This document shows positions 37,907 to 45,527 of a stretch of DNA of 46,241 nt, piece after piece. How positions within the stretch are numbered: position 1 is the stretch's first letter; each line of letters begins with the position of its first letter. A program made the translations under genes and the position numbers. Origin of the DNA: Candidatus Accumulibacter phosphatis (lineage in GTDB: Bacteria > Pseudomonadota > Gammaproteobacteria > Burkholderiales > Rhodocyclaceae). The notes under the pieces are model-generated. The model made no database searches. It was not told the origin of the DNA and was given only the letters and a program-made list of their open reading frames with translations. The stretch lies in contig NZ_SPMY01000030.1 of NCBI RefSeq assembly GCF_012939955.1, forward strand, positions 47,816 to 94,056. Direction: 5' to 3'.

Positions 37907-39136
37907 ATGACAACATCGCCCAAACCCCTGAGCGGCCTGAAGGTCATCGAACTCGGCAGCCTGATCGCCGGGCCCTTCGCGGCACGGATCATGGCCGAGT
38001 TCGGCGCCGAGGTGATCAAGATCGAATCGCCCGCTGGCGGCGACCCCTTGCGCAAGTGGCGCAAGCTCTACGAAGGCACCTCGCTGTGGTGGTACGTGCA
38101 GTCGCGCAACAAGAAATCGGTGAGCATCAATCTCAAGCATCCCGCTGGCCGCGAAATCGTTCATAAACTGGTCGCCGAGGCCGATATCGTCGTCGAGAAC
38201 TTCCGCCCCGGCGTCCTCGAAAAACTCGGCCTGGGCTGGGAAACGCTCTCGGCCATCAACCCGGGCCTGGTCATGCTGCGTCTCTCGGGCTTTGGCCAGA
38301 GCGGACCTCTGGCGCAACAGCCCGGCTTCGGCGCCATCGGCGAGTCGATGGGTGGCTTGCGCTACGTCACCGGCTTCCCTGATCGTCCACCGGTCAAGAC
38401 GGGCATTTCTATTGGCGACTCGATCGCCGCGCTGTGGGGCGTGATCGGTACCCTGATGGCCCTGCGTCACAAGGAGAACGGAGGGCAGGGGCAGGTCGTC
38501 GATGTCGCTCTCTACGAGGCGGTCTTCGCGATGATGGAGTCGCTGCTGCCCGAGTTCGACGTCTTCGGTTTCGTCCGCGAACGGACTGGCAACATCATGC
38601 CCGGCATCACGCCGTCGAACACACACTCGACGCAGGACGGCAAACACGTCGCCATCGGCGCCAATGGTGATGCGATCTTCAAACGACTGATGCGGGCCAT
38701 CGGCCGTGACGATCTGGCCGAGGACGATGAACTGGCGGACAACGCTGGTCGCGACGCGCGCCGCGACGAACTGTACGCGGCCATTGATAGCTGGGTGGCG
38801 GCGCACGACGAAGCCAGCGTGCTGGACGCGCTGGCCGCCGCGGAAGTGCCCGCCTCACGCGTATACTCAGCCGCCGACATCGTTGCCGACCCGCAGTACC
38901 TGGCCCGGCAAATGATCGAAACAGCCCTCCTGCCGGGCGGCAAGTCGTTCAAGATGCCGGGCATCGTTCCGAAACTGTCGGCGACGCCGGGAAATACCGA
39001 GTGGCTGGGACCCGCACTCGGCGAGCATACCGAGGAGACGCTGCAGCAACTCGGCTACGCCGCCGACGCGATCAAAAGCTTGTGTGACGCCGGCACCGTC
39101 TTGCTCGGCGCGCCGGGCTTGCCGCGCCAGTCCTGA
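37907..39136 (+). CDS. CaiB/BaiF-type (family III) CoA transferase
   Basis: Moves CoA between acyl-CoA thioesters and free acids in the cytoplasm. The 409-residue protein shows GLKVIELGSLIAGPFAARIMAEFGAEVIKIESP at the N terminus, LWWYVQSRNKKSVSINLKHPAGREIV near residue 62, VENFRPGVLEKLGLGWETL near 95, and RLSGFGQSGPLAQQPGFGAIGESMGG near 125. The catalytic Asp expected near 170 is present as VVDVALYEAV near 200 or earlier; I cannot fix its position by eye. The substrate is not predictable. AAGGAGG lies upstream, 12-13 bases from ATG. Confidence 0.88.
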   Translation: MTTSPKPLSGLKVIELGSLIAGPFAARIMAEFGAEVIKIESPAGGDPLRKWRKLYEGTSLWWYVQSRNKKSVSINLKHPAGREIVHKLVAEADIVVENFRPGVLEKLGLGWETLSAINPGLVMLRLSGFGQSGPLAQQPGFGAIGESMGGLRYVTGFPDRPPVKTGISIGDSIAALWGVIGTLMALRHKENGGQGQVVDVALYEAVFAMMESLLPEFDVFGFVRERTGNIMPGITPSNTHSTQDGKHVAIGANGDAIFKRLMRAIGRDDLAEDDELADNAGRDARRDELYAAIDSWVAAHDEASVLDALAAAEVPASRVYSAADIVADPQYLARQMIETALLPGGKSFKMPGIVPKLSATPGNTEWLGPALGEHTEETLQQLGYAADAIKSLCDAGTVLLGAPGLPRQS

Positions 39137-39178
39137 ACCGCGCGCCCTCAGCCCCGGATGGCGCATGCTGCGGATTGC

Positions 39179-40039
39179 TTACACAAACTCGTAGTCGATC
39201 CGTCCGATGCGGCCCCGCCAGTAAGGGCGCGGCCCTTCTGGCGTCAGCCAGCGCGCCTCGCCGCTCATCGGGATGGTCATCCCCTCGCGCTGTTGGTAGT
39301 CGGACCACAGCCCCTCCCACGGCGACACCACGAGCTTGCCGTTCAGCGTACGACCACGCGCCTCAGCGCGAACCGATTCAATCAGTCCTTCTTCGTTGAA
39401 GGCAAACAACAGGCTGGCGCTGACCTCGCCATCTTTCAAGGTCGCCGTGGCGGAGTGTTGGTCGACCGCCTGCCACTGCACGCCCTGGCTGGGCAAGAGG
39501 GCGGTCGGATAGCAGGCGGCTTCGGCCAGAAAGCGCATCAACTCGTCCTGCGCGATATCGCCCTTCCCCTGCCGCCTGGCCAGTGAGGTCAGCCCGAACA
39601 AGGCCGGGTGAAGAGTTCCTTCGCCCGCCACGTAGGCGTCGTGCACATGCACCGTCAGCCCCGGCACGAGGGTCACCCGCCCATCCCAGACGAAGCCCGG
39701 CGGACGTGCAATCACTCGCTCGCCGGAAGTAAACGGCTTCCACCGGTAAGCACCGCTATCGGCGACATTGAAGCTGCCCGCATGCTCGATTCTGACCGCG
39801 CCGAGCATCGGCTGACCGGCCGTCAAGGCGACGCGAAAATAGCGCTGCACGGGATCAGGCAAGCCGCTCAGCTCGCGCGGCTCGAAGCGTGCCGGCAGCA
39901 CGGTTTGCCGGCCGGCGACAAGCCGTGACTGCAGCGCGCGGGTCAGAAAAGCCCAGCGTGCGGCGCCAAGCATCGAGACCCCGACGTATGCCAGTACCGA
40001 CAGGAAAACGACTGTCAGCAGCGTTTCCATCCATTCCAT
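39179..40039 (-). CDS. DUF6544-like membrane-anchored protein
   Basis: A 286-residue protein with one N-terminal membrane helix (METLLTVVFLSVLAYVGVSML) and a conserved soluble body: LPDPVQRYFRVALTAGQPMLGAVRIEHAG, WDGRVTLVPGLTVHVHDAYVAGEG, RFLAEAACYPTALLPSQGVQWQAVD, and a closing PYWRGRIGRIDYEFV. This pattern fits the DUF6544/DUF6920 group, of unknown function. A strong AAGGAGGGG fixes the ATG at 40039 and rules out the longer frame to 40096. Confidence 0.8.
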   Translation of the reverse strand: MEWMETLLTVVFLSVLAYVGVSMLGAARWAFLTRALQSRLVAGRQTVLPARFEPRELSGLPDPVQRYFRVALTAGQPMLGAVRIEHAGSFNVADSGAYRWKPFTSGERVIARPPGFVWDGRVTLVPGLTVHVHDAYVAGEGTLHPALFGLTSLARRQGKGDIAQDELMRFLAEAACYPTALLPSQGVQWQAVDQHSATATLKDGEVSASLLFAFNEEGLIESVRAEARGRTLNGKLVVSPWEGLWSDYQQREGMTIPMSGEARWLTPEGPRPYWRGRIGRIDYEFV

Positions 40040-40321
40040 TCCGATCCCCTCCTTATAGTCGATTCCGCAGCGAATGGCGATCGATCTTCGCAACATCCAT
40101 TTGCGCTGCCCGGTGCAAGATTCGCAGACCAGGACGCCGGCCAGGCATTATGCCATCAAGCTGACGCGCGCAAGGCCTGCCGCGGAGGGCGCGAATGCAC
40201 GAATGCACGAATGCGAGCAGCCGAAGCGGACAGTTTCCGCTTCATCACGCCCTCATCGGCAGGCAGAGAAGGCTAGAGCATTGGCTTGACCCGAGCATAT
40301 CGGTATAACATCGGGCACCGC
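40040..40321. other. Intergenic region between DUF6544-like gene and repeat copy 3
   Basis: With the repeat that follows, 426 bp lack a gene. This part holds three tandem copies of CGAATGCA-like 8-mers near 40191-40215. It also holds an AT-richer stretch with TTGACC at about 40284 and TATAAC shortly after, whose 12-bp spacing is too short for a good promoter. No cobalamin riboswitch was found despite cobS downstream. Confidence 0.5.
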
Positions 40322-40448
40322 GTTAACGGTCATGACATGCCGAGACACCCCTGATCATGAAAGTCATGACCGCCCCCCTTGCCCTGCCCCTTCTCCCGCA
40401 AGGGGAGAAGGGAGTTTCGTGAGTCGCTTGCGCGACTTTCACATTAAC
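40322..40448 (+). repeat. Dispersed palindromic repeat, copy 3 (complete), upstream of cobS
   Basis: The complete 127-bp form runs GTTAACGGTCATGAC to TTTCACATTAAC. It contains three inverted repeats: GGTCATGAC with GTCATGACC 26 bp apart, TTCTCCC-GCAAG-GGGAGAA, and AGTCGC-TTGC-GCGACT. Terminal GTTAA/TTAAC are also inverted. Its 3' end lies 17 bp before the cobS ATG, nearly the same as copy 2 before mrdA and in the same relative orientation. It encodes no protein, so any movement would need a helper in trans. Confidence 0.88.
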
Positions 40449-40465
40449 CGACCGATCGACGACCC

Positions 40466-41266
40466 ATGCCAGACAACGAAGAGAACCTCCCCGCCACTGT
40501 GAAACAGCGCTTCAGCCTGAGGCGCGAGTTGGAGTATTTCTTCGCCGCACTGCGCTTCTTCACGCGCCTGCCGGTACCGAAATGGGTCGGTCACAGCAGC
40601 GAAGCCCTCGATCGCGCGGCGCGCTATTTTCCGGCCGTGGGGCTGCTGGTCGGCGCCATCGCCGCGCTGGTGTTCATCGTCGCCAGCCAGATCTGGCCAA
40701 TGACCCTGGCGGTGCTGGCGGCAATCGCCAGCAGCATCTATCTGACCGGCGCGTTTCACGAAGACGGCTGGAGCGATATGGTCGACGGTTTTGGCGGCGG
40801 CTGGGAGAAAGCGCAGATCCTGAGCATCATGAAGGACTCACGGATCGGCAGCTTTGGTGCTGTCGCCCTGGTCGTGCTGCTGCTGGCCCGCTTTCTGGCG
40901 CTGGTCGAGTTCGACCCGCTGATCATTCCGATGGTATTGCTGGCCGGTCACACGCTCTCCCGCTTTGCCTCGACGACGCTCTTGCGCGCCCTCGACTACG
41001 TTCGCGACGAGGGCAAGGCGAAGCCGCTGGCAACGCGCATCGGCTGGCGCGAGCTGGGCTTCGCGGCACTCACCGCGCTGCTGCCGCTGTTCTTCCTGCC
41101 GCCCTTCGAGGCTTTCCTTGGCTGCCTCTTCGCGGCCCTGGCGACGCTCTGGCTGGCGCGCATGTTCCGGCGCCAGATCGGCGGCTACACCGGCGATTGC
41201 CTCGGTGCCACGCAGCAACTCGCCGAAGTCGCCTTCTACGCCGGGCTGCTGTGCAGATTTTCCTGA
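40466..41266 (+). CDS. cobS: Adenosylcobinamide-GDP ribazoletransferase (cobalamin synthase) CobS
   Basis: Integral membrane enzyme that joins adenosylcobinamide-GDP with alpha-ribazole (phosphate), the last assembly step of B12. The 266-residue protein has ALRFFTRLPVP near residue 28, RYFPAVGLLVGAIAALV near 52, the signature TGAFHEDGWSDMVDGFGGGWEKAQILSIMKDSRIGSFG near 92-130, and GGYTGDCLGATQQLAEV near 240. Several hydrophobic helices are present. There is no clear ribosome site; the hairpin-rich repeat ends just upstream. It overlaps cobC by 16 bases. Confidence 0.95.
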   Translation: MPDNEENLPATVKQRFSLRRELEYFFAALRFFTRLPVPKWVGHSSEALDRAARYFPAVGLLVGAIAALVFIVASQIWPMTLAVLAAIASSIYLTGAFHEDGWSDMVDGFGGGWEKAQILSIMKDSRIGSFGAVALVVLLLARFLALVEFDPLIIPMVLLAGHTLSRFASTTLLRALDYVRDEGKAKPLATRIGWRELGFAALTALLPLFFLPPFEAFLGCLFAALATLWLARMFRRQIGGYTGDCLGATQQLAEVAFYAGLLCRFS

Positions 41267-41859
41267 TCCGCCATCCGCGCCCCCTGCTCGAGAGCGGCGT
41301 CTGCTATGGCCAGCTCGACGTCGAAGCCGAAGATCCACTGCCGCTGGCCAGGCGCTTGCGCGCATTTCTGCCGGCCGATACGCCAGTCATCGCCAGCCCT
41401 CTGCAGCGCGCCCTTGGCCTCGCCAAAGCCCTGAATACGCAAGCGCGGGTCGATGCGCGGCTGATGGAGGTCGACTTCGGCGAATGGGAAGGCCAGCGCT
41501 GGAGCGACATCGACCGCCAGTTGCTTGACCAGTGGGCCGCCAATGTCTTGCACTTCGCCCCGCCCGGCGGCGAATCGGCAGCGCTGCTGCAGGCGCGCGT
41601 CGTCGACTGCGTGGACAGCCTGTGCGCGGAGCCTGGAAAGCGCCTGGCGCTGGTCACGCACGCCGGCGCCATCCGTGCCGCGCTCGGCTACTGGCTGCAA
41701 CTGCCAATCGACCAGTGGAGCCGGTTGCCGCTTGCCTTTGGCAGTATCTCACTGCTCGAGATCGATGCCCCGGGAGGCCTTCAGCGGGCGGGAGACCGGC
41801 ACGGAGAGGCAACACAAGAGCCGGCGACGGCCGCGCAATTGCTCTATATCAATCGCTGA
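41251..41859 (+). CDS. cobC: Histidine phosphatase family protein, likely alpha-ribazole phosphatase CobC
   Basis: A 202-residue phosphoglycerate-mutase-like phosphatase starting at GTG 41251 inside cobS. The catalytic phosphohistidine motif LIRHPRP is near residue 5. SPLQRALGLAKAL near 50, the acid EVDFGEWEGQRWSDID near 72 and the second histidine VTHAGAIRAALGYWL near 133 complete the active site. Overlap with cobS supports CobC, which dephosphorylates alpha-ribazole-5'-phosphate or adenosylcobalamin-phosphate. Note LIRHP in place of the commoner LIRHG/LVRHG. Confidence 0.88.
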   Translation: MQIFLIRHPRPLLESGVCYGQLDVEAEDPLPLARRLRAFLPADTPVIASPLQRALGLAKALNTQARVDARLMEVDFGEWEGQRWSDIDRQLLDQWAANVLHFAPPGGESAALLQARVVDCVDSLCAEPGKRLALVTHAGAIRAALGYWLQLPIDQWSRLPLAFGSISLLEIDAPGGLQRAGDRHGEATQEPATAAQLLYINR

Positions 41860-42014
41860 TCCTGGCAAGCCGAGCTTTTTTTCCGGCGCATCCGGGGCAT
41901 GTTTTCGTCTGCAGCGCTCCTGATCCCCGGAGCACAGGGAATGGTCGTTTCGTGACAGGAGCATCGCCAAATCGGTGAATGGGCCTCCCGGCCCATGGAA
42001 AGTCCCGGGACATA

Positions 42015-42064
42015 CCCCCCCTAGAATTAGGGGGTATCTGGCAAGACCACCGCAGTGATAACAT
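42015..42064 (+). promoter_or_regulatory. Palindromic operator plus promoter-like element before the luxR-type gene
   Basis: A palindrome CCCCCTA-GAAT-TAGGGGG is centred at 42025.5 (C5, 8-bp spacer, G5). TGGCAAGA begins 13.5 bp after the centre at 42039, and TAACAT lies at 42059-42064, 14 bp after TGGCAA. Reading ATCTGG (42036) / N17 / TAACAT as -35/-10 would place the palindrome near -45, suitable for a class II LuxR-type activator. The same geometry occurs at 43358-43406. Confidence 0.65.
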
Positions 42065-42080
42065 CACTTGTGGAGGGGAC

Positions 42081-43200
42081 ATGACGACAGGCAGACGGGA
42101 CAGCAGACTGTGCACGCTGATCGATACCATTTATAGGCGGCAGGCGCCGAATCACGATCCGCTGGCGCTGATGCCCGAGTGGTTCGACGCCTTGCGCCCC
42201 GTGCTGCCATTCTCGTCGGGCGTGTTCATACCAATCGATCCCGTTGGCGGCGGTCTGTGGCCGGCTTTTCCGCATGATTGCGATCAGCGCGCCAAGTGCG
42301 ACGACTTGGTGCATTACCAGAAAATGGATCCCTACTTGATCTGGCAACCGGCGCTCAGGAATCCGGACACCGTGGTTCGATTGTCGGACGTCGCCAACAT
42401 CGATCGGACGATGCACGGCGAATCTGGCGATTCTGGCAAATCTGGCGAGTCCATCAGTCGCACTCCCTATGTCCATGCACTGGCCGTAATTCCTCAGCCG
42501 GGAGACGTTCCACTGGGAGCCTTCGCGGTACACCGGCATCGTCGCATGCGCGACTTCAACCCGCACGAAATGCTGCTGTTTCAATGGTTCGCCGGTCACG
42601 CCGCGACCGCTATCGACTACCTCACGCTGCAGCGCCAGCGAGAACAGCGGCAGCTACTGGCAGTCATGGTGATGTCCCGCGATGGCAGCATCCAGGCGCT
42701 GAGTCCGGACGCCATGCATATTCTCGAATCCCTGCCCGACAACGCGGTCCAGGTTCTGCCTGGACCTGGGGAATCGTCGCGCATCTGGCGCTGTGGGAGC
42801 GATGTCGTCGTCGTCAGCACCCGGCGCGTCGCTCCGGCGCGCATCATCGGCCTGGGCCATGCCAATCGGCTGCCAGCGTCGCCCGCGATCAGCTGCCTGG
42901 CGCAACGGCTGAAGGTCGCCGAAGGCGAGCAGCGCCAGCAGTTTTCCGTGACCTTCGAAAGACTCGACGTGAACAACGAGGTGCGCGGCGAGGTTTTCGG
43001 GCTGCAACTGACGCCGCAGCAAAAAACGCGTCGCTATTCTCCTGCTCAAGCGCTACGAGCCACGCCAGATCGCCGACATTCTGCTGCTCTCGCCACACAC
43101 GGTGCGCGAATACGTGAAGGCCATCTACTGCCGGGCCGGCGTCCATGGCTATGCGAAGCTGATCAGCCGGCTGTCCGGTGCAAGCGGCGCCACGCCGTAG
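42081..43200 (+). CDS. LuxR-family transcriptional regulator, with one-base frameshift
   Basis: The ATG at 42081 with GGAGGGG upstream opens a protein with an N-terminal sensor-like domain: a tyrosine/acid-rich FSSGVFIPIDPVGGG, then YQKMDPYLIWQPAL, and a GAF-like GAFAVHRHRRMRDFNPHEMLLFQWFAGHAATAIDYL near residues 150-190. The last about 60 residues lie in another frame: VAILLLKRYEPRQIADILLL, then SPHTVREYVKAIYCRAGVHG and YAKLISRL, a clear GerE/LuxR helix-turn-helix. The frames join in six A at 43021-43026; five would give Q-Q-K-R-V-A and a 372-residue protein. The ligand is unknown. A palindrome upstream suggests autoregulation. Confidence 0.82.
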
Positions 43201-43357
43201 CCGAGCCAGGTCGTGAGAGTCCTTGAGAGTCCTTGGCGCACAAAGTAGCCGCTTGGCACGCCCACTGTAGTCAGAATAGGGACAGGGCCGGCATGGCAAA
43301 AAGAATACGGCTGACGAGCCCCGACGGACACTTGATCAGCATGATTGGCTGCCCTCG
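43201..43357. other. Intergenic region after the luxR-type gene
   Basis: The gap to the PEP-CTERM gene is 363 bp. This first part shows only a direct repeat of GAGAGTCCTT near 43214-43235; no terminator with a T-tract was seen. The second part contains the operator-like palindrome and a long leader. Confidence 0.5.
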
Positions 43358-43406
43358 CCCCCCTCTGTTTTGGGGGGTTGTGGCAAGAAGCGCGATCCAT
43401 TAACCT
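43358..43406 (+). promoter_or_regulatory. Palindromic operator plus promoter-like element before the PEP-CTERM gene
   Basis: CCCCCC (43358-43363), 8-bp spacer TCTGTTTT, GGGGGG (43372-43377), centred at 43367.5. TGGCAAGA starts at 43381, again 13.5 bp from the centre, and TAACCT is at 43401-43406, again 14 bp after TGGCAA. TTGTGG (43378) / N17 / TAACCT is a possible -35/-10. The expected start near 43413 would leave a leader of about 150 nt. Confidence 0.65.
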
Positions 43407-43419
43407 TGTTTTAATGTAG

Positions 43420-43434
43420 AGATTCGAAGAATCT
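43420..43434 (+). repeat. Hairpin at the start of the PEP-CTERM leader
   Basis: AGATTC-GAA-GAATCT forms a 6-bp perfect hairpin a few bases after the predicted transcription start. TCTACCGCC occurs twice nearby (43432-43440 and 43450-43458). It may stabilise the 5' end of the message; this is inference. Confidence 0.4.
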
Positions 43435-43563
43435 ACCGCCTGGGACAGTTCTACCGCCAACAGGACGGACGACAATCCTGCGCCTTCACGCTTCACGAAT
43501 CGCCCTGCTTTCGCCTGATTCGCGATGGGTGCTGTTCATCTACTCTGACGGGGAGACACGAGC

Positions 43564-44322
43564 ATGAAAAGCCCTTGGTCGCACGCTTTCGCAATAGCTA
43601 CCGCAATAGTTTCCTGGGCCTGGCCCAGCGCAGCGCCGGCAGCTGTCATCACCCACCTTTGCGCAAGCACGAATCAGTTCTGCACCCTGGAAGAACTTGT
43701 GCAACGCGGACACCTGAACGACCCCCCATACCTGGAGATCAACGGCACGCGCTTCTACGACTGGAGCATTGACGACCAGTCTACCGTCGCACCTGTGGAC
43801 ATATCGCTGATCAAAGTGATGCCACTGGACGATCAGGTACTCAAGCCCGGCTTTGAACTGGTTGCGAATGGTGTCTTGCAGACCCGCGGAGCCGACCAAA
43901 TAGACATCAACCTCGCTTTCCTCATTTCGGTCGGTGACGGCGGATCGCGGATTGTAGGCAGTTCGCTGGAACTCTCGGCTTTCGAATTCGGTGTCGAAAA
44001 CCTCGACGGAATAGTCGCCGTTGACAGCGATGTTCTTGCCACAACCGGCATGGACGTACTCGGCGAGCAGAACGTCCTGGCATACCTCTCCCCGCCTTCA
44101 GTGCGCTCCGACTCGATTACCTTCGCTGCGCAAACACAGGTTCTCGTCGAGACCAAGATTCTCATCGCCGGCCGCGAGCCTCAGGATACGGTCGCGCTGG
44201 ACAGCTTCACGCAGCGCTTCAGCAAACTTCCCGCGCCGATCCCTGAGCCGCCGTCGTTGTCGATCCTGGGGCTTGCCCTGCTCGGCTTGTGGGGCATGAT
44301 GCGTCGACGCTCTCGACCATAG
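43564..44322 (+). CDS. PEP-CTERM sorted exported protein
   Basis: A 252-residue secreted protein. A signal peptide (AIATAIVSWAWPSAAPAA, near residues 9-27) leads into a beta-rich mature region of no recognised family (WSIDDQSTVAPVDISLIKV; GADQIDINLAFLISVGDGGSRIVG; TFAAQTQVLVETKILIAG). The C terminus is a PEP-CTERM sorting signal: PIPEPPSLSILGL, a hydrophobic helix LALLGLWGMM and the basic tail RRRSRP. Such tails are processed by exosortase in exopolysaccharide- and biofilm-forming bacteria; no exosortase gene is in this window. GGGGAGA precedes the ATG. The upstream palindrome matches the one before the luxR-type gene. Confidence 0.88.
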   Translation: MKSPWSHAFAIATAIVSWAWPSAAPAAVITHLCASTNQFCTLEELVQRGHLNDPPYLEINGTRFYDWSIDDQSTVAPVDISLIKVMPLDDQVLKPGFELVANGVLQTRGADQIDINLAFLISVGDGGSRIVGSSLELSAFEFGVENLDGIVAVDSDVLATTGMDVLGEQNVLAYLSPPSVRSDSITFAAQTQVLVETKILIAGREPQDTVALDSFTQRFSKLPAPIPEPPSLSILGLALLGLWGMMRRRSRP

Positions 44323-44570
44323 CCGCATCCAAACGCCGCCGCGGCAAACCGTGTCGGCAGCCATCCAGCGTAGTGGGCACCGGACGCGCAGTCGACGGGG
44401 AAGGCGTGACCGGCGGGGAGCCACATTCGCCCTGACCGCGTGCCGCGAATTCCAAAAGCCTGGAAGCCAGTATCCGAAACAGATTCAGTTAACCGCGCCC
44501 TGACCGCCATGTGAAGTCTTTCGCCGGTTGCGGTGCTCGACCTTTCAGCGTCAGAATTTTGGAGAACGTC

Positions 44571-45527
44571 ATGGCCATCATCAGAGGTAAGAGCGACAGC
44601 GACAACATTCTCGGCCTGCAGGGTGACGACATCATCTTCGCCCGGCGCGGCAACGACACCATTGACGGTGGCGCCGGCAACGACCGTATTCTTGCCGACG
44701 ACGGCGATGACTTCGTCTTTGGTGGCGAAGGTGACGACAACCTGTTCGGCGAGAATGGCAAGGACACGATCGACGGCGGCACGGGCAACGACCGCGTGTC
44801 CGGGGGGCGCGGTGACGATACCGGCATCTACCGCCTCGCCGAGAACGCGGCTTACCGCAACTATTACGACGGTGGCACAGGCGATGACACTCTGCGCCTG
44901 GTGCTCACCCACGCGGAAGCCAACTCGGCAGACATCATCAAGGATATCGACGACTTTCGGGCGTTCCTGGCGCAGAGCAACGAGCCAGACCAGGCGGGCA
45001 ATCCGGCCTTCCAGTTCACCAGTTTCGACCTCACGGTGCGCAACTGGGAGAAACTGGAAGTGGTGGTCGAACCGGAGATCCCGCTTCCCGTTCTTTCCAT
45101 CAGCGACGCCGAGGCCGACGAAGGCGGCACGCTACGCTTCGTCGTCTCTGTGAGCGAGGCCGATCCCGGTCAGCCGATCACGGCAACCTACACCATCAGC
45201 TTCGGGCCAGTGACCAGTGGTAACGCCGATCAGAGCGACATTGCCGCCGGAACGCAACTCACCGGTCAGGTAACCCTGGCTGCCGGGACAAGCCAGACGA
45301 CGATCCTGATACCGACGGTCGATGACGACCTCGTCGAAGGCAAGGAACAGTTCACGGTGACCCTGAGCAATGTCAGCGCCAACGCTGCCGCCGGAAATCT
45401 GGTCGCCACCGGCACCATCCTCGACAACGACCTGCCCGAGCTGGCGATAGCCGACGCCACCGCCACCGAAGGCGACCCTGGCGGACCGGCCACCACAACT
45501 CAGCTTTACCGTCACCCGCAGCGGTGA
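44571..45527 (+). CDS. RTX-type calcium-binding / Calx-beta repeat protein (5' part)
   Basis: From the ATG at 44571 (GGAGAA upstream) the protein starts with about seven hemolysin-type nonapeptides (GLQGDDIIFARRGNDTIDGG, GAGNDRIL, GEGDDNLF, GTGNDRVSGG) in residues 10-85. A linker of about 95 residues is followed by a Calx-beta domain near 185-300 (PVLSISDAEADEGGTLRFVV to VDDDLVEGKEQFTVTLSNV and TGTILDNDLPEL). It is probably a secreted or surface adhesin that binds calcium. There is no N-terminal signal peptide, consistent with type I secretion from a C terminus off the window. The frame stops at 45525-45527 only because of one extra base near 45497-45500. Confidence 0.85.
   Translation: MAIIRGKSDSDNILGLQGDDIIFARRGNDTIDGGAGNDRILADDGDDFVFGGEGDDNLFGENGKDTIDGGTGNDRVSGGRGDDTGIYRLAENAAYRNYYDGGTGDDTLRLVLTHAEANSADIIKDIDDFRAFLAQSNEPDQAGNPAFQFTSFDLTVRNWEKLEVVVEPEIPLPVLSISDAEADEGGTLRFVVSVSEADPGQPITATYTISFGPVTSGNADQSDIAAGTQLTGQVTLAAGTSQTTILIPTVDDDLVEGKEQFTVTLSNVSANAAAGNLVATGTILDNDLPELAIADATATEGDPGGPATTTQLYRHPQR

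Noticed and set aside
40488-40502. CCCCGCCACTGTGA-like string resembling a cobalamin-riboswitch B12 box
   Set aside because: It lies inside the cobS coding region and the other conserved aptamer elements are missing upstream.
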